Shown here in pieces: positions 37,385 through 45,698 of a DNA stretch of 64,000 bases (its first letter is position 1; each line of letters starts with the position of its first letter). Source of the DNA: Haloarcula taiwanensis (lineage in GTDB: Archaea > Halobacteriota > Halobacteria > Halobacteriales > Haloarculaceae); the NCBI GenBank assembly GCA_002844335.1, contig CP019154.1, positions 1,178,001 to 1,242,000 on the forward strand, given 5' to 3'. A program made the position numbers and the translations under genes. The notes under the pieces are model-generated. The model saw only the letters and a list, made by a program, of their open reading frames with translations. It did no database searches and was not told the origin of the DNA.

Positions 37385-38713
37385 GTGCTGGAGCTGAGGT
37401 ACGAGTCGGGAACAATCCGCGTGTCAGGGGACCCGCCGTCGGACCTGCCCGCTGTCGAGTACGACCGGCGTTCACAGACAGGGCGAGCGCCGGCCTACCG
37501 GTACGCCGAACTCGCAGCCGAACTCGATGAGCGTGGGCTAGCATACGAGGACTGCGTCTGCTCTCTCCCGTCCCTGTCGCTCTCGACGGCGTACGACCTC
37601 AGAGACTACCAGCAGGCGGCTCTAGACGCCTGGCGCGAAGCCGACGACAGGGGGTGTCTCGAATTACCGACGGGGAGTGGCAAGACCGTTATCGGCATCG
37701 CAGCACTGGTCGCGCTGGGGACGCCAGCCCTGATCGTGGTTCCGACCATCGACCTGCTGGAGCAGTGGCAACGCGAGCTACAGCGGGAGTTCGACCAGCC
37801 GGTCGGCCGCATGGGCGGGGGCGAACAGCGAATCGAGGATATCACGGTTTCGACGTATGATTCCGCGTACCTGCGGGCCGACGAACTCGGCGACCGGTTC
37901 GGGCTCGTGGTCTTCGACGAGGTCCACCACCTCGGCGGCGAGGGATACCGCGACATCGCCCGCCTGTTCGCTGCCCCGGCTAGACTGGGACTGACGGCGA
38001 CGTTCGAGCGGGCGGACGGAGCCCACGAGGTCATCGAAGAACTCGTCGGGCCGCTCGTCCGGCGAGTCAGCGTCGACGACCTGGCGGGTGAGCATCTCGC
38101 GGACTACGACATCAAGCGGATCGAGGTTTCGCTCACGCCGGACGAACGAGAGCGCTACGAGGAACAGCAGGGAATCTTCACCGACAAGCAGTCAAACATC
38201 CAGCTCCGGTCGGGTAGCGACTACCAGGAACTCGTGAAGCGGTCCGGTAACGACCCGGCGGCCCGCGAGGCGCTGCTGGCGAAACAGCGCGCCCGCGAGG
38301 TGATGATGAACGCCCAGCGGAAGGTCGACCGGCTGGCGACGATTCTGGACCGCCACCGCGGGGACCGAATCATCGTCTTCACCGCCCACACCGACCTCGT
38401 GTATCGGCTCTCCGAGCAGTTCCTGATTCCGGCGATAACGCACGAAACTGGGGCGAGCGAGCGCCGGGAGATTCTGGAGCGGTTCCGCGACGGGACGTAC
38501 TCGCGGGTCGTGACGGCGAACGTCCTCGACGAGGGTGTTGACGTGCCCGACGCGAACGTCGCCGTAGTCCTCTCGGGGAGCGGTTCAGAGCGGGAGTTTA
38601 CCCAGCGACTCGGCCGGATTCTCCGGCCGAAAGCCGACAGCGGACGGGCACTACTGTACGAACTCGTGACCGAAGAGACCGCGGAAGAGCGGGTCGCCAG
38701 GCGGCGGCGGTAG
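37385..38713 (+). CDS. rad25: XPB/Rad25-type DNA helicase
   Basis: A 442-residue SF2 helicase. Motif I is ELPTGSGKTVIG, motif II is VVFDEVHHLGGEG (DEVH), motif III is LTATFERADG, motif V lies in NVLDEGVDVPDANVAV and motif VI is QRLGRILRPK. The damage-recognition-like N-terminal part is short, as in archaeal XPB. I prefer the GTG at 37385 because VLELRYESGTIRV is the expected beginning; the frame is open 38 codons upstream in unlikely sequence. No ribosome binding site is seen, so it may be leaderless. The Bax1 nuclease follows after 68 bp, the known archaeal helicase-nuclease pair in excision repair. Confidence 0.9.
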   Translation: MLELRYESGTIRVSGDPPSDLPAVEYDRRSQTGRAPAYRYAELAAELDERGLAYEDCVCSLPSLSLSTAYDLRDYQQAALDAWREADDRGCLELPTGSGKTVIGIAALVALGTPALIVVPTIDLLEQWQRELQREFDQPVGRMGGGEQRIEDITVSTYDSAYLRADELGDRFGLVVFDEVHHLGGEGYRDIARLFAAPARLGLTATFERADGAHEVIEELVGPLVRRVSVDDLAGEHLADYDIKRIEVSLTPDERERYEEQQGIFTDKQSNIQLRSGSDYQELVKRSGNDPAAREALLAKQRAREVMMNAQRKVDRLATILDRHRGDRIIVFTAHTDLVYRLSEQFLIPAITHETGASERREILERFRDGTYSRVVTANVLDEGVDVPDANVAVVLSGSGSEREFTQRLGRILRPKADSGRALLYELVTEETAEERVARRRR

Positions 38714-38781
38714 CGCGCCGTCGTTCCGCACCGCGGCGGCTGTCGACAGCGTTTTTGTCGCTCCACGGCGGAGGCACGCGT

Positions 38782-40359
38782 GTGCTGACGAAAGACCTCC
38801 TGCGCGTCTCGCGGGCCGGCGGCGGCTATCATTTGCAGTTCGCCGACGCCGACGCGGAGCGGCTGGCGGCCCGCGTGCTCGGGATCTACCAGGGCCACGT
38901 CGGCGAGTCCCGCGAGACGCTGGAGGCGGCACTTGTGGACGTAGAGCGTGAAGCCGACGATTTCAAGCTGGTCCGCGGGCTGGCGAAGCTCGTCGAGCGA
39001 GAGGCCACCTTCGAGACGCGAGCACCGGTCGACCCTGTCCGAGCCCGTCGCCGGGTGTTCGAAGCCGCCGCGGGCGTCGGCGTCGTGAGCGAGGCCGAGC
39101 GCGAACAGGCACTCGCAGAGGCCGCCGACCACTTCGACACGGACGCCGCCGCGCTGGCCGACGCGCTGTACGCCGACCGGGACTCACGACAGATTCTCAC
39201 CGATGTCGATTCCCGCTGGGGGCCGGCCGAACTGCGGACCCAGTACAACCTCTCGCTGGCGCAGACGGCGCTGTTCGACGCAACGGAACTTCGGGTCCGC
39301 TCTTCGGACCCGAAGGCACTCGTCTCGGCGGTCAAACGCCTCCGGCTGATGTACGAGATTCGCCGGACGGAGACCGGCCGCGAAGTGGTCGTCACGGGGC
39401 CGGACGCACTGTTCTCGAACACGCGCCGGTACGGGACCCGGTTCGCCCGCCTCCTGCGCACGGTCGCGGCTGCGAGCGAGTGGGAGCTGACGGCGACCAT
39501 CGACGACCGGGGTACCGAGCGGGAACTCACCGTCTCAGACGGAGACATCTCCGTGCCCGGTGTCGAGCCCGTAACGGAGGTCAGCTACGACAGCGGGGTC
39601 GAAGCGGACTTCGCGGGCCGATTCGCCGCGCTGGATCTCGACTGGGACCTCGTCCGCGAGCCGGAGCCCCTGGCCGCGGGCGAACACGTCGTCATCCCGG
39701 ACTTCGCCTTCGAGTGGCGACCCGGGGCCGACACCGGGGTTCGGGACACCGGGCGCGGCAGAGATTCGGACAGGGCTGACGGGACTGCCGGTGAGGACGC
39801 CCCCTTCCGCGTCTTCTTCGAGATTATGGGCTTCTGGACGCCGGAGTACGTCGAGAAAAAACTCGCCCGCCTCGACGCCTTGGAGGACGTGGAGATGCTG
39901 GTCGCCGTCGACGAATCGCTCGGCGTCGGGGAGGAAATCGAAGCGACAGACAACCGGGCAATCCCGTATGCCGGGACAGTCAGCGTGAAAGACGTGCGGG
40001 ACGCCCTGCGACCCTACGAGGAGCGACTCGTGCGTGAGAGCGCTGCGGAGATACCCGACAAACTGCGTCCGGATGCCAGCGTTATCTCGCTCGCCGACCT
40101 CGCCGCGGAGTACGGTGTCAGCGAGGATGCGCTAGAAAACGTGGCCTTTCCGGCTCACGAGCGCGTCGGCCGCACGCTCATCGATCCCACTGTGCTGGAC
40201 GAACTGGCTGATGAAATTGAACCCGGGATGGCATACGAGGCGGCGACCGACCGGCTGGCCGACTACGGTATCAAGGACGACAGCGCTGCGCTCGCACGCA
40301 TTGGCTATCGCGTCGTCTGGAAAGGACTTGGTGAGGGGACAATCCAGCCACGGGAGTGA
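38782..40359 (+). CDS. bax1: Bax1-type nuclease (DUF790), partner of XPB
   Basis: A 525-residue protein that starts with VLTKDLLRVSRAGGGYHLQF at a GTG well spaced from GGAGG (38770-38774). The N-terminal half is a mixed helical region. The C-terminal nuclease-like domain has VVIPDFAFEW and then FRVFFEIMGFWTPEYVEKKLARL, which carry the acidic and Lys residues of a PD-(D/E)XK-type site. Between these two motifs is a hydrophilic insert of about 30 residues rich in Gly, Arg and Asp. Archaeal Bax1 binds XPB and cuts DNA bubble structures. Position directly after the helicase supports the same role. Confidence 0.9.
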   Translation: MLTKDLLRVSRAGGGYHLQFADADAERLAARVLGIYQGHVGESRETLEAALVDVEREADDFKLVRGLAKLVEREATFETRAPVDPVRARRRVFEAAAGVGVVSEAEREQALAEAADHFDTDAAALADALYADRDSRQILTDVDSRWGPAELRTQYNLSLAQTALFDATELRVRSSDPKALVSAVKRLRLMYEIRRTETGREVVVTGPDALFSNTRRYGTRFARLLRTVAAASEWELTATIDDRGTERELTVSDGDISVPGVEPVTEVSYDSGVEADFAGRFAALDLDWDLVREPEPLAAGEHVVIPDFAFEWRPGADTGVRDTGRGRDSDRADGTAGEDAPFRVFFEIMGFWTPEYVEKKLARLDALEDVEMLVAVDESLGVGEEIEATDNRAIPYAGTVSVKDVRDALRPYEERLVRESAAEIPDKLRPDASVISLADLAAEYGVSEDALENVAFPAHERVGRTLIDPTVLDELADEIEPGMAYEAATDRLADYGIKDDSAALARIGYRVVWKGLGEGTIQPRE

Positions 40360-40436
40360 ATGGGCTGTGAGAAACGGCGGGGAACCCGCTCTCAAATACA
40401 GCAGATCCACACCGCAATGAATGGAGCCACCGTCGC

Positions 40437-41660
40437 TCAGGTCGGCTCGTCAAGTTGCTTCTCAGAAGACTGTCGCCGCCACTGTGGCGTTTCGAGGAGG
40501 AGTCGGAGCGGCCAGATAACGTAGTACAGCGGATGCAATGGACCAGGAAGCGGGTAAAACTGATACTCCGAGTAGGTCGGGTGAAGTGGCGAATACAACA
40601 GCAAGAACGGAACCAGCGCAGTCATCGAATCGCTGGCAGTCAGGTAAAACCGAGCGGCTTCGAACTTCGTGGGCGCCTCTGGCGTCCCGGCAGCCAGCGA
40701 CTCGACGACGTCCTCGACTAATTCGGAGACGCGGCTATCCGTGCGAAGGCGGTCCAGTATCGGCGCTGGGAGGGAATATCCGAAGACAGAATGGGCGAGT
40801 GCGGCCCCGAGCAGTAGATTCCGCTCAACGCCGGTTTCCCGCGCCCGAGCAAGGACGTGTGGCCAGTCGGCTTCTCTCGACTCCAGTGCCGCAACGAAAT
40901 CACAGAGCCACTTCAGGAGATACCAGCGGTGCTTGGTTCCGTGGAAAGCCAGCACGAGCAGTCGGTCTGGCTGTGCAAGCGCTGGAAGCGGTTGACCGCC
41001 GACCGATACGGTGTCGCGGTGATCCCAGAGTTCACTGAACGGTATGGAGAACGGTCGCTCGGCATCGCCAACACGCCAGCGAAGCTCCACGTCGAAATCT
41101 GGACCTCGCATCTCGTACTCGTGAACGATAGCTTTCGTCACAGGACCACCTAACAGCGCGGCGTCGTCCAGCCGCGGCGTGCCCCCGTGCCATTCGTATC
41201 CCCTCTCTTCCAGAATATCCGCAGCGACGGGGATATCTTCCGGATGGACGAGCAGATCCAAGTCGTTGTACTCACGCACCGTTGCGTCATCGTAGGCAGC
41301 GGCTGACAGCGCCGGCCCCTTGAACGGTATCGCGCGCACCCCGCGTGCCTCGAAGCGTTTCAGTATCTGCTGCAGCTCGGTCGTGAACGCGAGATTTCGC
41401 ATCTGCTTTCCCTGTACGATGCTGCTAAGTCGTGTCAACACGGCCTCCGGCACGGTGAAGTCATCACCACACTTGCGTGCCATCGCTTCCAGCCCCTCAT
41501 AGAGGAGTTGCACGACGCCGTGGTACCGGGCGAGTTCAACGACGCGGTCCCAGTCCGGCGTGCCATCCCTCGTGGGAGGCTCGGGGGAAGCGCCGGTGAT
41601 AGTTGCGGTACGAGTACAATTGAGTACCAGTCGGAGTTCGGGTTCAGCCTCCGTCAGCAT
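40437..41660 (-). CDS. Nucleotidyltransferase of the RiPP cluster (NTP_transf_5 type)
   Basis: A 407-residue protein of the uncharacterised nucleotidyltransferase family often found in lasso-peptide clusters. The catalytic core lies at about residues 105-150: FEARGVRAIPFKGPALSAAA is followed by VREYNDLDLLVHPED, with the two Asp of the DLDLLV motif as metal ligands. The rest is helical, with a FHGTKHRWYLLKWLCDF segment typical of the family and a Pro/Tyr/Leu-rich C-terminus (PLPGPLHPLYYVIWPLRLLL). It overlaps the kinase gene end by 7 bp, so the two are coupled. It may transfer a nucleotide or related group to the peptide; this is inference from family context. Confidence 0.85.
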   Translation of the reverse strand: MLTEAEPELRLVLNCTRTATITGASPEPPTRDGTPDWDRVVELARYHGVVQLLYEGLEAMARKCGDDFTVPEAVLTRLSSIVQGKQMRNLAFTTELQQILKRFEARGVRAIPFKGPALSAAAYDDATVREYNDLDLLVHPEDIPVAADILEERGYEWHGGTPRLDDAALLGGPVTKAIVHEYEMRGPDFDVELRWRVGDAERPFSIPFSELWDHRDTVSVGGQPLPALAQPDRLLVLAFHGTKHRWYLLKWLCDFVAALESREADWPHVLARARETGVERNLLLGAALAHSVFGYSLPAPILDRLRTDSRVSELVEDVVESLAAGTPEAPTKFEAARFYLTASDSMTALVPFLLLYSPLHPTYSEYQFYPLPGPLHPLYYVIWPLRLLLETPQWRRQSSEKQLDEPT

Positions 41661-42568
41661 GAGTCACTCTGGAGATCAGATTGAATCCGGGCTGCGACAT
41701 CCGGGATCGCATCGAGATGACGCGGCCGGCGGAGCCGTTTTATATCTGTCACATCGACAATCTCACCACAGGCGTTGAAATTGGATACAGCCTGGCCGTC
41801 GGCTTCCAGCGCGCCCAGCGTATACGTGTTATCTACGAGCGCCATGACCTGTTTGTCCGGCCTGACTGCGTCCACCTCGATTGTCTCGCCGTCTTCGAGC
41901 AAATAAATCCGTTCTAGCGGCACCGGAGTCGCGGGCTGGTCGTGCCTGAGTCCGTAGAAATGTCGAGGGCGTCCGCTGTGGACCTGTTCCGGCGGTTCGA
42001 CCGGGGGGTCAAACATCTCGACCGCCTCCGGGTCGAGTTTCATCGATGGGTAGCCGCTCCGGACAATCGGTCCTTCATCGTCCAGCGCTATCGCAGCCAC
42101 GTCGTCGCTGAGGACACGGTGTCCATCGAGCAGGCAGGCCATCGCAGTTGTCGTTTTTCCGACCCCCGACTCTCCGACGAACGCCACTGCACGCCCGTCG
42201 ATGCTGACGGTACTGGCATGCAGCACGAAGTAGCCGCGCTGATCCAGCAGATGGTTCAACGCCGGGCCAACCAGTACGTGGCGGAGGACTTCGCTTGGCA
42301 CGTCCGAGGCCGGGTCTACAGCGATGGATTTCCCGTCGAGAATTCTGACCGTTGCGGCGTCGTATAGCAGATAGTATTCGCGCTCGTCTACCGCGTGAAA
42401 GGTCGACCGGGGGTCTGCAGCCAGTGGGCGAGGAATACATTCGTCAGTGATGGTGACGTCAGCCTGCCCGTCGGGCGCTGGCTCAGCGAGCGGAAGCTCC
42501 GGTACGTCGAAAGCAGAGCGGACTGTCAGTCCAAAGGCTTCGTACGTGGCTGTCTTTGCCGTTGCCAT
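41654..42568 (-). CDS. HPr-kinase-like kinase of the RiPP cluster
   Basis: A protein of about 304 residues related to HPr serine kinase and to the kinases that phosphorylate the C-terminal Ser of some lasso peptides. It carries Walker A GESGVGKTTT, VLSDDVAAIALDD and GYPSMKL in the expected order, and LHASTVSIDGRAVAFVGESG leads into the P-loop. The start ATG at 42568 is preceded by GGGAGG and gives TATYEAFGLTVRSAFDVPEL early, as in relatives; ATG at 42613 is an alternative. It lies downstream of the precursor gene and overlaps the nucleotidyltransferase gene. Its natural target is unclear, since the putative core peptide has no Ser or Thr. Confidence 0.84.
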   Translation of the reverse strand: MATAKTATYEAFGLTVRSAFDVPELPLAEPAPDGQADVTITDECIPRPLAADPRSTFHAVDEREYYLLYDAATVRILDGKSIAVDPASDVPSEVLRHVLVGPALNHLLDQRGYFVLHASTVSIDGRAVAFVGESGVGKTTTAMACLLDGHRVLSDDVAAIALDDEGPIVRSGYPSMKLDPEAVEMFDPPVEPPEQVHSGRPRHFYGLRHDQPATPVPLERIYLLEDGETIEVDAVRPDKQVMALVDNTYTLGALEADGQAVSNFNACGEIVDVTDIKRLRRPRHLDAIPDVAARIQSDLQSDSC

Positions 42569-42761
42569 CCTGCTAGTTGCCTCCCTGCGTGGCTGTCCAT
42601 TGGTTCCATCCATGCTGAGATACACCCCATCGACGGCGCCCCTGATTCATACCAGACCGCTTGACTGCTGTGGTGGATAAGAATGGACTCTCTACTCCCA
42701 GCACACAGGCACAAAACCGTCGCGATGTATCCACTGAACGGTGCCAATGTCGAGTGCCGAT

Positions 42762-42766
42762 AAAAA
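42762..42766 (-). terminator. T-tract after the precursor gene
   Basis: On the minus strand five T in the context CCTTTTTATC lie about 35 bp after the precursor stop codon, before the kinase gene. It could end a short, abundant precursor transcript. There is no hairpin before it, which is normal in archaea. Confidence 0.3.
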
Positions 42767-42800
42767 GGAAACTATTAGATATATGAACCGGCTGTGGACG

Positions 42801-42899
42801 CTAGTCCCACTTCCCGTATCCGTCGTCGTGGTCCCACCAGTTCGTCTTTTCTTCGACAGTTCCGTACGTTTCTACCGACGGCGTTTCGTATTCCTTCAT
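42801..42899 (-). CDS. RiPP precursor peptide with lasso-type leader (32 residues)
   Basis: ATG at 42897-42899 opens a 32-codon frame ending in TAG at 42801. Residues 4-19 fit the lasso leader consensus YxxPxLxxxGxxxxxT at every position, with Val9 for Leu: Tyr4, Pro7, Gly13 and Thr19. The part after Thr19 is NWWDHDDGYGKWD, short, acidic and aromatic, unlike a globular protein. It lies between the B2 and kinase genes, on their strand, with its own TATA box and GAGGTGG upstream. The B1 protein should bind the leader and B2 cut it. If the core began at Asn20, Asp26 would be residue 7; under the usual rule that Thr is at -2 (core from Trp21) no acid falls at positions 7-9. Confidence 0.82.
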   Translation of the reverse strand: MKEYETPSVETYGTVEEKTNWWDHDDGYGKWD

Positions 42900-42939
42900 G
42901 GGTTACCCCCACCTCTGCTTTCAGATGTTTTTGTATTTG

Positions 42940-42948
42940 TTATATAAT
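42940..42948 (-). promoter_or_regulatory. TATA box of the precursor gene
   Basis: On the minus strand ATTATATAA stands about 45 bp before the precursor ATG in an AT-rich spacer after the B2 gene. It is one of the best TATA matches in the window and suggests that the precursor is expressed from its own promoter, apart from B1 and B2. The implied leader of about 20 nt contains GAGGTGG. Confidence 0.5.
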
Positions 42949-42991
42949 CTATTACTGCTAAATTTCGAGAGAATAGGGTATTTACTATCCG

Positions 42992-43429
42992 TTAGCCACG
43001 CACTTCGTGTTCAGTGAGTATTTGGAAACGCCCAAAGTTGTCGACATCCCCAATGAGGACCTCACCGTTCGACTCGATCCAGGCGTGGGCCTCGAAAGTG
43101 TTGGATTGCGTATCCACGCCGAAGCGGAGACAGTGTGGCAAGTCGCTCGCCTCCAGCAGTGTGCTACCAGTCAGTGCTCGATCAAGACAGTCGTAGGTGC
43201 CCGGAAGATGTGATCCTGCTGTCAAAACCGCCCAGCGTACCACTTCTGGTGATCCAGACTGACGATGACACGGGAGAAACTGAGAGACCGTGCCGAAACA
43301 GCGCTCTGCGTCTTCCAGCCCAGCGACTGTAAGCAGTACTTTGCTCGTAACGATCAGTACCACTGCTTCACAGAGGAATAGCTTCTGCGCCCATGACAAC
43401 GCTCTGAAATCACGGAGCCGGGCTCTCAT
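42992..43429 (-). CDS. Lasso peptide B2-type leader peptidase (transglutaminase-like)
   Basis: A protein of 145 residues from the ATG at 43429 (an in-frame upstream start would add 18 residues and overlap the B1 gene more deeply). Near the N-terminus is the hydrophobic WAQKLFLCEAVVLIVTSKVLL. The C-terminal half is the Transglut_core3 fold with the Cys in TYDCLDRAL, the His in FEAHAWIESNG and the Asp in VLIGDVDN, the Cys-His-Asp triad of B2 leader peptidases. Its start overlaps the B1 stop by 20 bp. The precursor gene follows 92 bp downstream. The family cuts the leader from lasso precursors. Confidence 0.88.
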   Translation of the reverse strand: MRARLRDFRALSWAQKLFLCEAVVLIVTSKVLLTVAGLEDAERCFGTVSQFLPCHRQSGSPEVVRWAVLTAGSHLPGTYDCLDRALTGSTLLEASDLPHCLRFGVDTQSNTFEAHAWIESNGEVLIGDVDNFGRFQILTEHEVRG

Positions 43430-43706
43430 CGACCTTGATGAGTTGCTCCGCGGCAAGCGTTTCCAGAAAACGTTCCACGTCATTTACTGCTCGGTCTCTG
43501 TCGATATCGTACTCTCTGACCAGCGCCGAGACGATGTCCGCTGGTTCCGTCGGTTCCTGAACCCGATCCCAGATATCCGGGCCAACCCCTGTCAGGCCCT
43601 GATACTGCCCCGTCTCGTTGTTGAGCAGCACGATCTCGCCGTCGATAGTTGTGGTGACACAGTCGTCAGTTGCGACGACAGTCGATCCGGAATCTATTGC
43701 GACCAT
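43410..43706 (-). CDS. PqqD-like leader-binding protein (lasso B1 type)
   Basis: A 98-residue RiPP recognition element. The family pattern is visible in order: IDGEIVLLNNETGQYQGL, GVGPDIWDRVQEPT, DIVSALVREYDI, then RFLETLAAEQLIKV. These proteins bind the leader and bring it to the B2 peptidase. It is the first gene of the minus-strand part of the cluster and diverges from the exporter gene over a 148-bp gap. The ATG at 43706 is not preceded by a clear ribosome binding site, so the message may be leaderless. Confidence 0.88.
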   Translation of the reverse strand: MVAIDSGSTVVATDDCVTTTIDGEIVLLNNETGQYQGLTGVGPDIWDRVQEPTEPADIVSALVREYDIDRDRAVNDVERFLETLAAEQLIKVDESPAP

Positions 43707-43802
43707 GTGGATATCGGCGATACTCGCACTATTTGTTATGGACCCTTTTCACCCCCGTGGCAATTCTGATCACCGTAAGACGTGCCCTTCGCGCCCGTAG
43801 GA

Positions 43803-43822
43803 ACCGACCGTAGTAAGTCGGT
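43803..43822. repeat. Inverted repeat between B1 and the exporter gene
   Basis: ACCGAC (43803-43808) and GTCGGT (43817-43822) are separated by 8 bp and end 32 bp before the exporter ATG. It is the only clear dyad in the divergent promoter region of the RiPP cluster and might be an operator. Confidence 0.3.
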
Positions 43823-43854
43823 AACTATGCCGCATAGAAACCGCATCGGGAACA

Positions 43855-45666
43855 ATGGTGGCTGCTACTCCCTCCGTCAGTGAAAAATACGCATCGTTGC
43901 GCCGCGTGGCACTGTACCGTCCGGCGTTGACAGGGAGTATCGTCGCAGCCAGCCTCTTCGTGATGCTACTGGAGGGTGTTGGCCTCTCGTTCCTGTTTCC
44001 GATACTCGACGCCGCACAGGCCGGGCAGGGTCTCCCGCTTCAGGCGGACGGCGTCACCGGTCAGTTCCTTTCGGCGTACGCCGCTGCAGGACTGCCGCTC
44101 ACGCTCGAATTCATGTTGGTCGGCCTCGCGTGCGTGATGGTTATCCGATACACGGCATCGTTTGCGGTGAAATGGCTCGCAGCGAAGCTTACACAGACGT
44201 ACGAACGCGATCTCAAGAACAGGGCCTACGAACTGGCGATGGGCGCGTCGGTTGCCTACTACGACGACAAGGGGTCCGACGACATCATGAACACGATTCT
44301 GACACAGACCCGGTACGCTGGCCGTGTCATCGGTCGGATCATCCAGTTCTTCCAGCAGGGAATCCTCTGCCTGGTGTATATCGGAATCGCACTGGCTATC
44401 GCACCGGTGCTGGCAGTCGGTGCGGCTGTCGCCCTCGGCGGCGTCACGGCGATTATCAGATACGGCATCGAGCCCGGCTACGCTGTCGGCGACCGTGTGG
44501 CGACGGCAAACGAACAACTGCAGGAGACAACACAGGCGGGGACGCAGGGGATCCGTGACGTGAAGCTGTTTGGTATGCGCGACGGACTGCTTGCTGAGTT
44601 CCGGGATACACTCGACCGATACACTGCAACCAGTGTCGCCGTTCGCCGGAACCAGGTCGCAATCGGAAGCCTCTATCGGCTCTCAGTCTCGCTGCTCCTG
44701 TTTGGGCTCGTCTACGTCGCCATCAGTTTTCGGGCGCTGTCTATCGCGGAACTCGGCGTGTTCCTGTTCGCGATGCTCCGACTCGCCCCCCGGCTGAGTT
44801 CGCTCAACTCTACCATCTACGCTATCGAGGGGGAGCTCCCACATCTGGTCCGAACCCACCAGTTTATCGACCGCCTTGAGGCCCAGCAGGAGCCAACTAA
44901 CGGGCAGTCGGTTCCGGCCCGAATCGAGGCCCTCGCGTTCGAGAACGTCTCGTTCGCCTACGAGGACGAGCCAGTGCTTGCGGACTTCTCGATGGCTGTC
45001 GAGCGGGGGGAGTTCGTTGGCATCGTCGGCGAATCCGGCGGCGGTAAATCAACAGTCGTCTCGTTGCTCACTCGGCTCTACGAGCCGGACAGTGGTGACA
45101 TCCTGGCAAACGGGACGCCGATTTCGACATATGCCCTTGACGAATGGCGTGACGCTGTTGCGATGGTCCGACAGGACCCGCATATCTTCAACGACTCCTT
45201 GCGGTACAACCTCACCGTCGGCAGGGATATTTCCGACGAGACGCTGTACGAGGTCGCAGAGAAGGCCCTCGTTCTCGAATTTCTCGAGGACCTCCCGCAA
45301 GGGCTCGACACGGTGCTGGGCGACGACGGCGTGAAACTCTCCGGCGGGCAACGCCAGCGCGTCGCACTGGCCCGCGCGCTGCTGACGGATGCAGAGATAC
45401 TCGTACTCGATGAGGCAACCAGCGACCTCGACTCGAATCTGGAACGGCAAATCCACCGTACTGTCGAGACGCTTGACGGGGACCAGACCGTGATCGCAAT
45501 CGCCCACCGGCTCTCGACCGTCTCGAACGCCGACCGAATCTACACCGTCGCGGACGGGCAGGTCACAGAACAGGGCAGCCACGCCGAACTACTCGACGAC
45601 GGCGGGACGTACGCGGAGCTGTACGCGATGCAGGGAACGGCAGCCACACAGTCTTCAAGCGGTTGA
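43855..45666 (+). CDS. ABC exporter of the RiPP cluster (fused membrane and ATPase domains)
   Basis: A 603-residue half-transporter. Six membrane helices occupy about residues 15-310. The ATPase has Walker A GESGGGKST, Q-loop MVRQDPHIFND, signature KLSGGQRQRVALARAL, Walker B ILVLDEATSDLDS and the switch IAIAHRLST. This is the MsbA/LanT-like exporter type (lasso D), without a peptidase domain. It would form a homodimer and export the mature peptide, which also gives self-protection in known clusters. It is transcribed divergently from B1. Downstream genes are unrelated, so the cluster ends here. Confidence 0.9.
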   Translation: MVAATPSVSEKYASLRRVALYRPALTGSIVAASLFVMLLEGVGLSFLFPILDAAQAGQGLPLQADGVTGQFLSAYAAAGLPLTLEFMLVGLACVMVIRYTASFAVKWLAAKLTQTYERDLKNRAYELAMGASVAYYDDKGSDDIMNTILTQTRYAGRVIGRIIQFFQQGILCLVYIGIALAIAPVLAVGAAVALGGVTAIIRYGIEPGYAVGDRVATANEQLQETTQAGTQGIRDVKLFGMRDGLLAEFRDTLDRYTATSVAVRRNQVAIGSLYRLSVSLLLFGLVYVAISFRALSIAELGVFLFAMLRLAPRLSSLNSTIYAIEGELPHLVRTHQFIDRLEAQQEPTNGQSVPARIEALAFENVSFAYEDEPVLADFSMAVERGEFVGIVGESGGGKSTVVSLLTRLYEPDSGDILANGTPISTYALDEWRDAVAMVRQDPHIFNDSLRYNLTVGRDISDETLYEVAEKALVLEFLEDLPQGLDTVLGDDGVKLSGGQRQRVALARALLTDAEILVLDEATSDLDSNLERQIHRTVETLDGDQTVIAIAHRLSTVSNADRIYTVADGQVTEQGSHAELLDDGGTYAELYAMQGTAATQSSSG

Positions 45667-45698
45667 GCGGCGCTCACTGGGACGGGTGGGCCACCAGA

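Noticed and set aside
42526-42747. Minus-strand 73-codon frame between the precursor and kinase genes, considered as a second precursor
   Set aside because: It overlaps the kinase start, lacks the leader consensus, and is rich in Ser, Gln and Arg without a core-like end.
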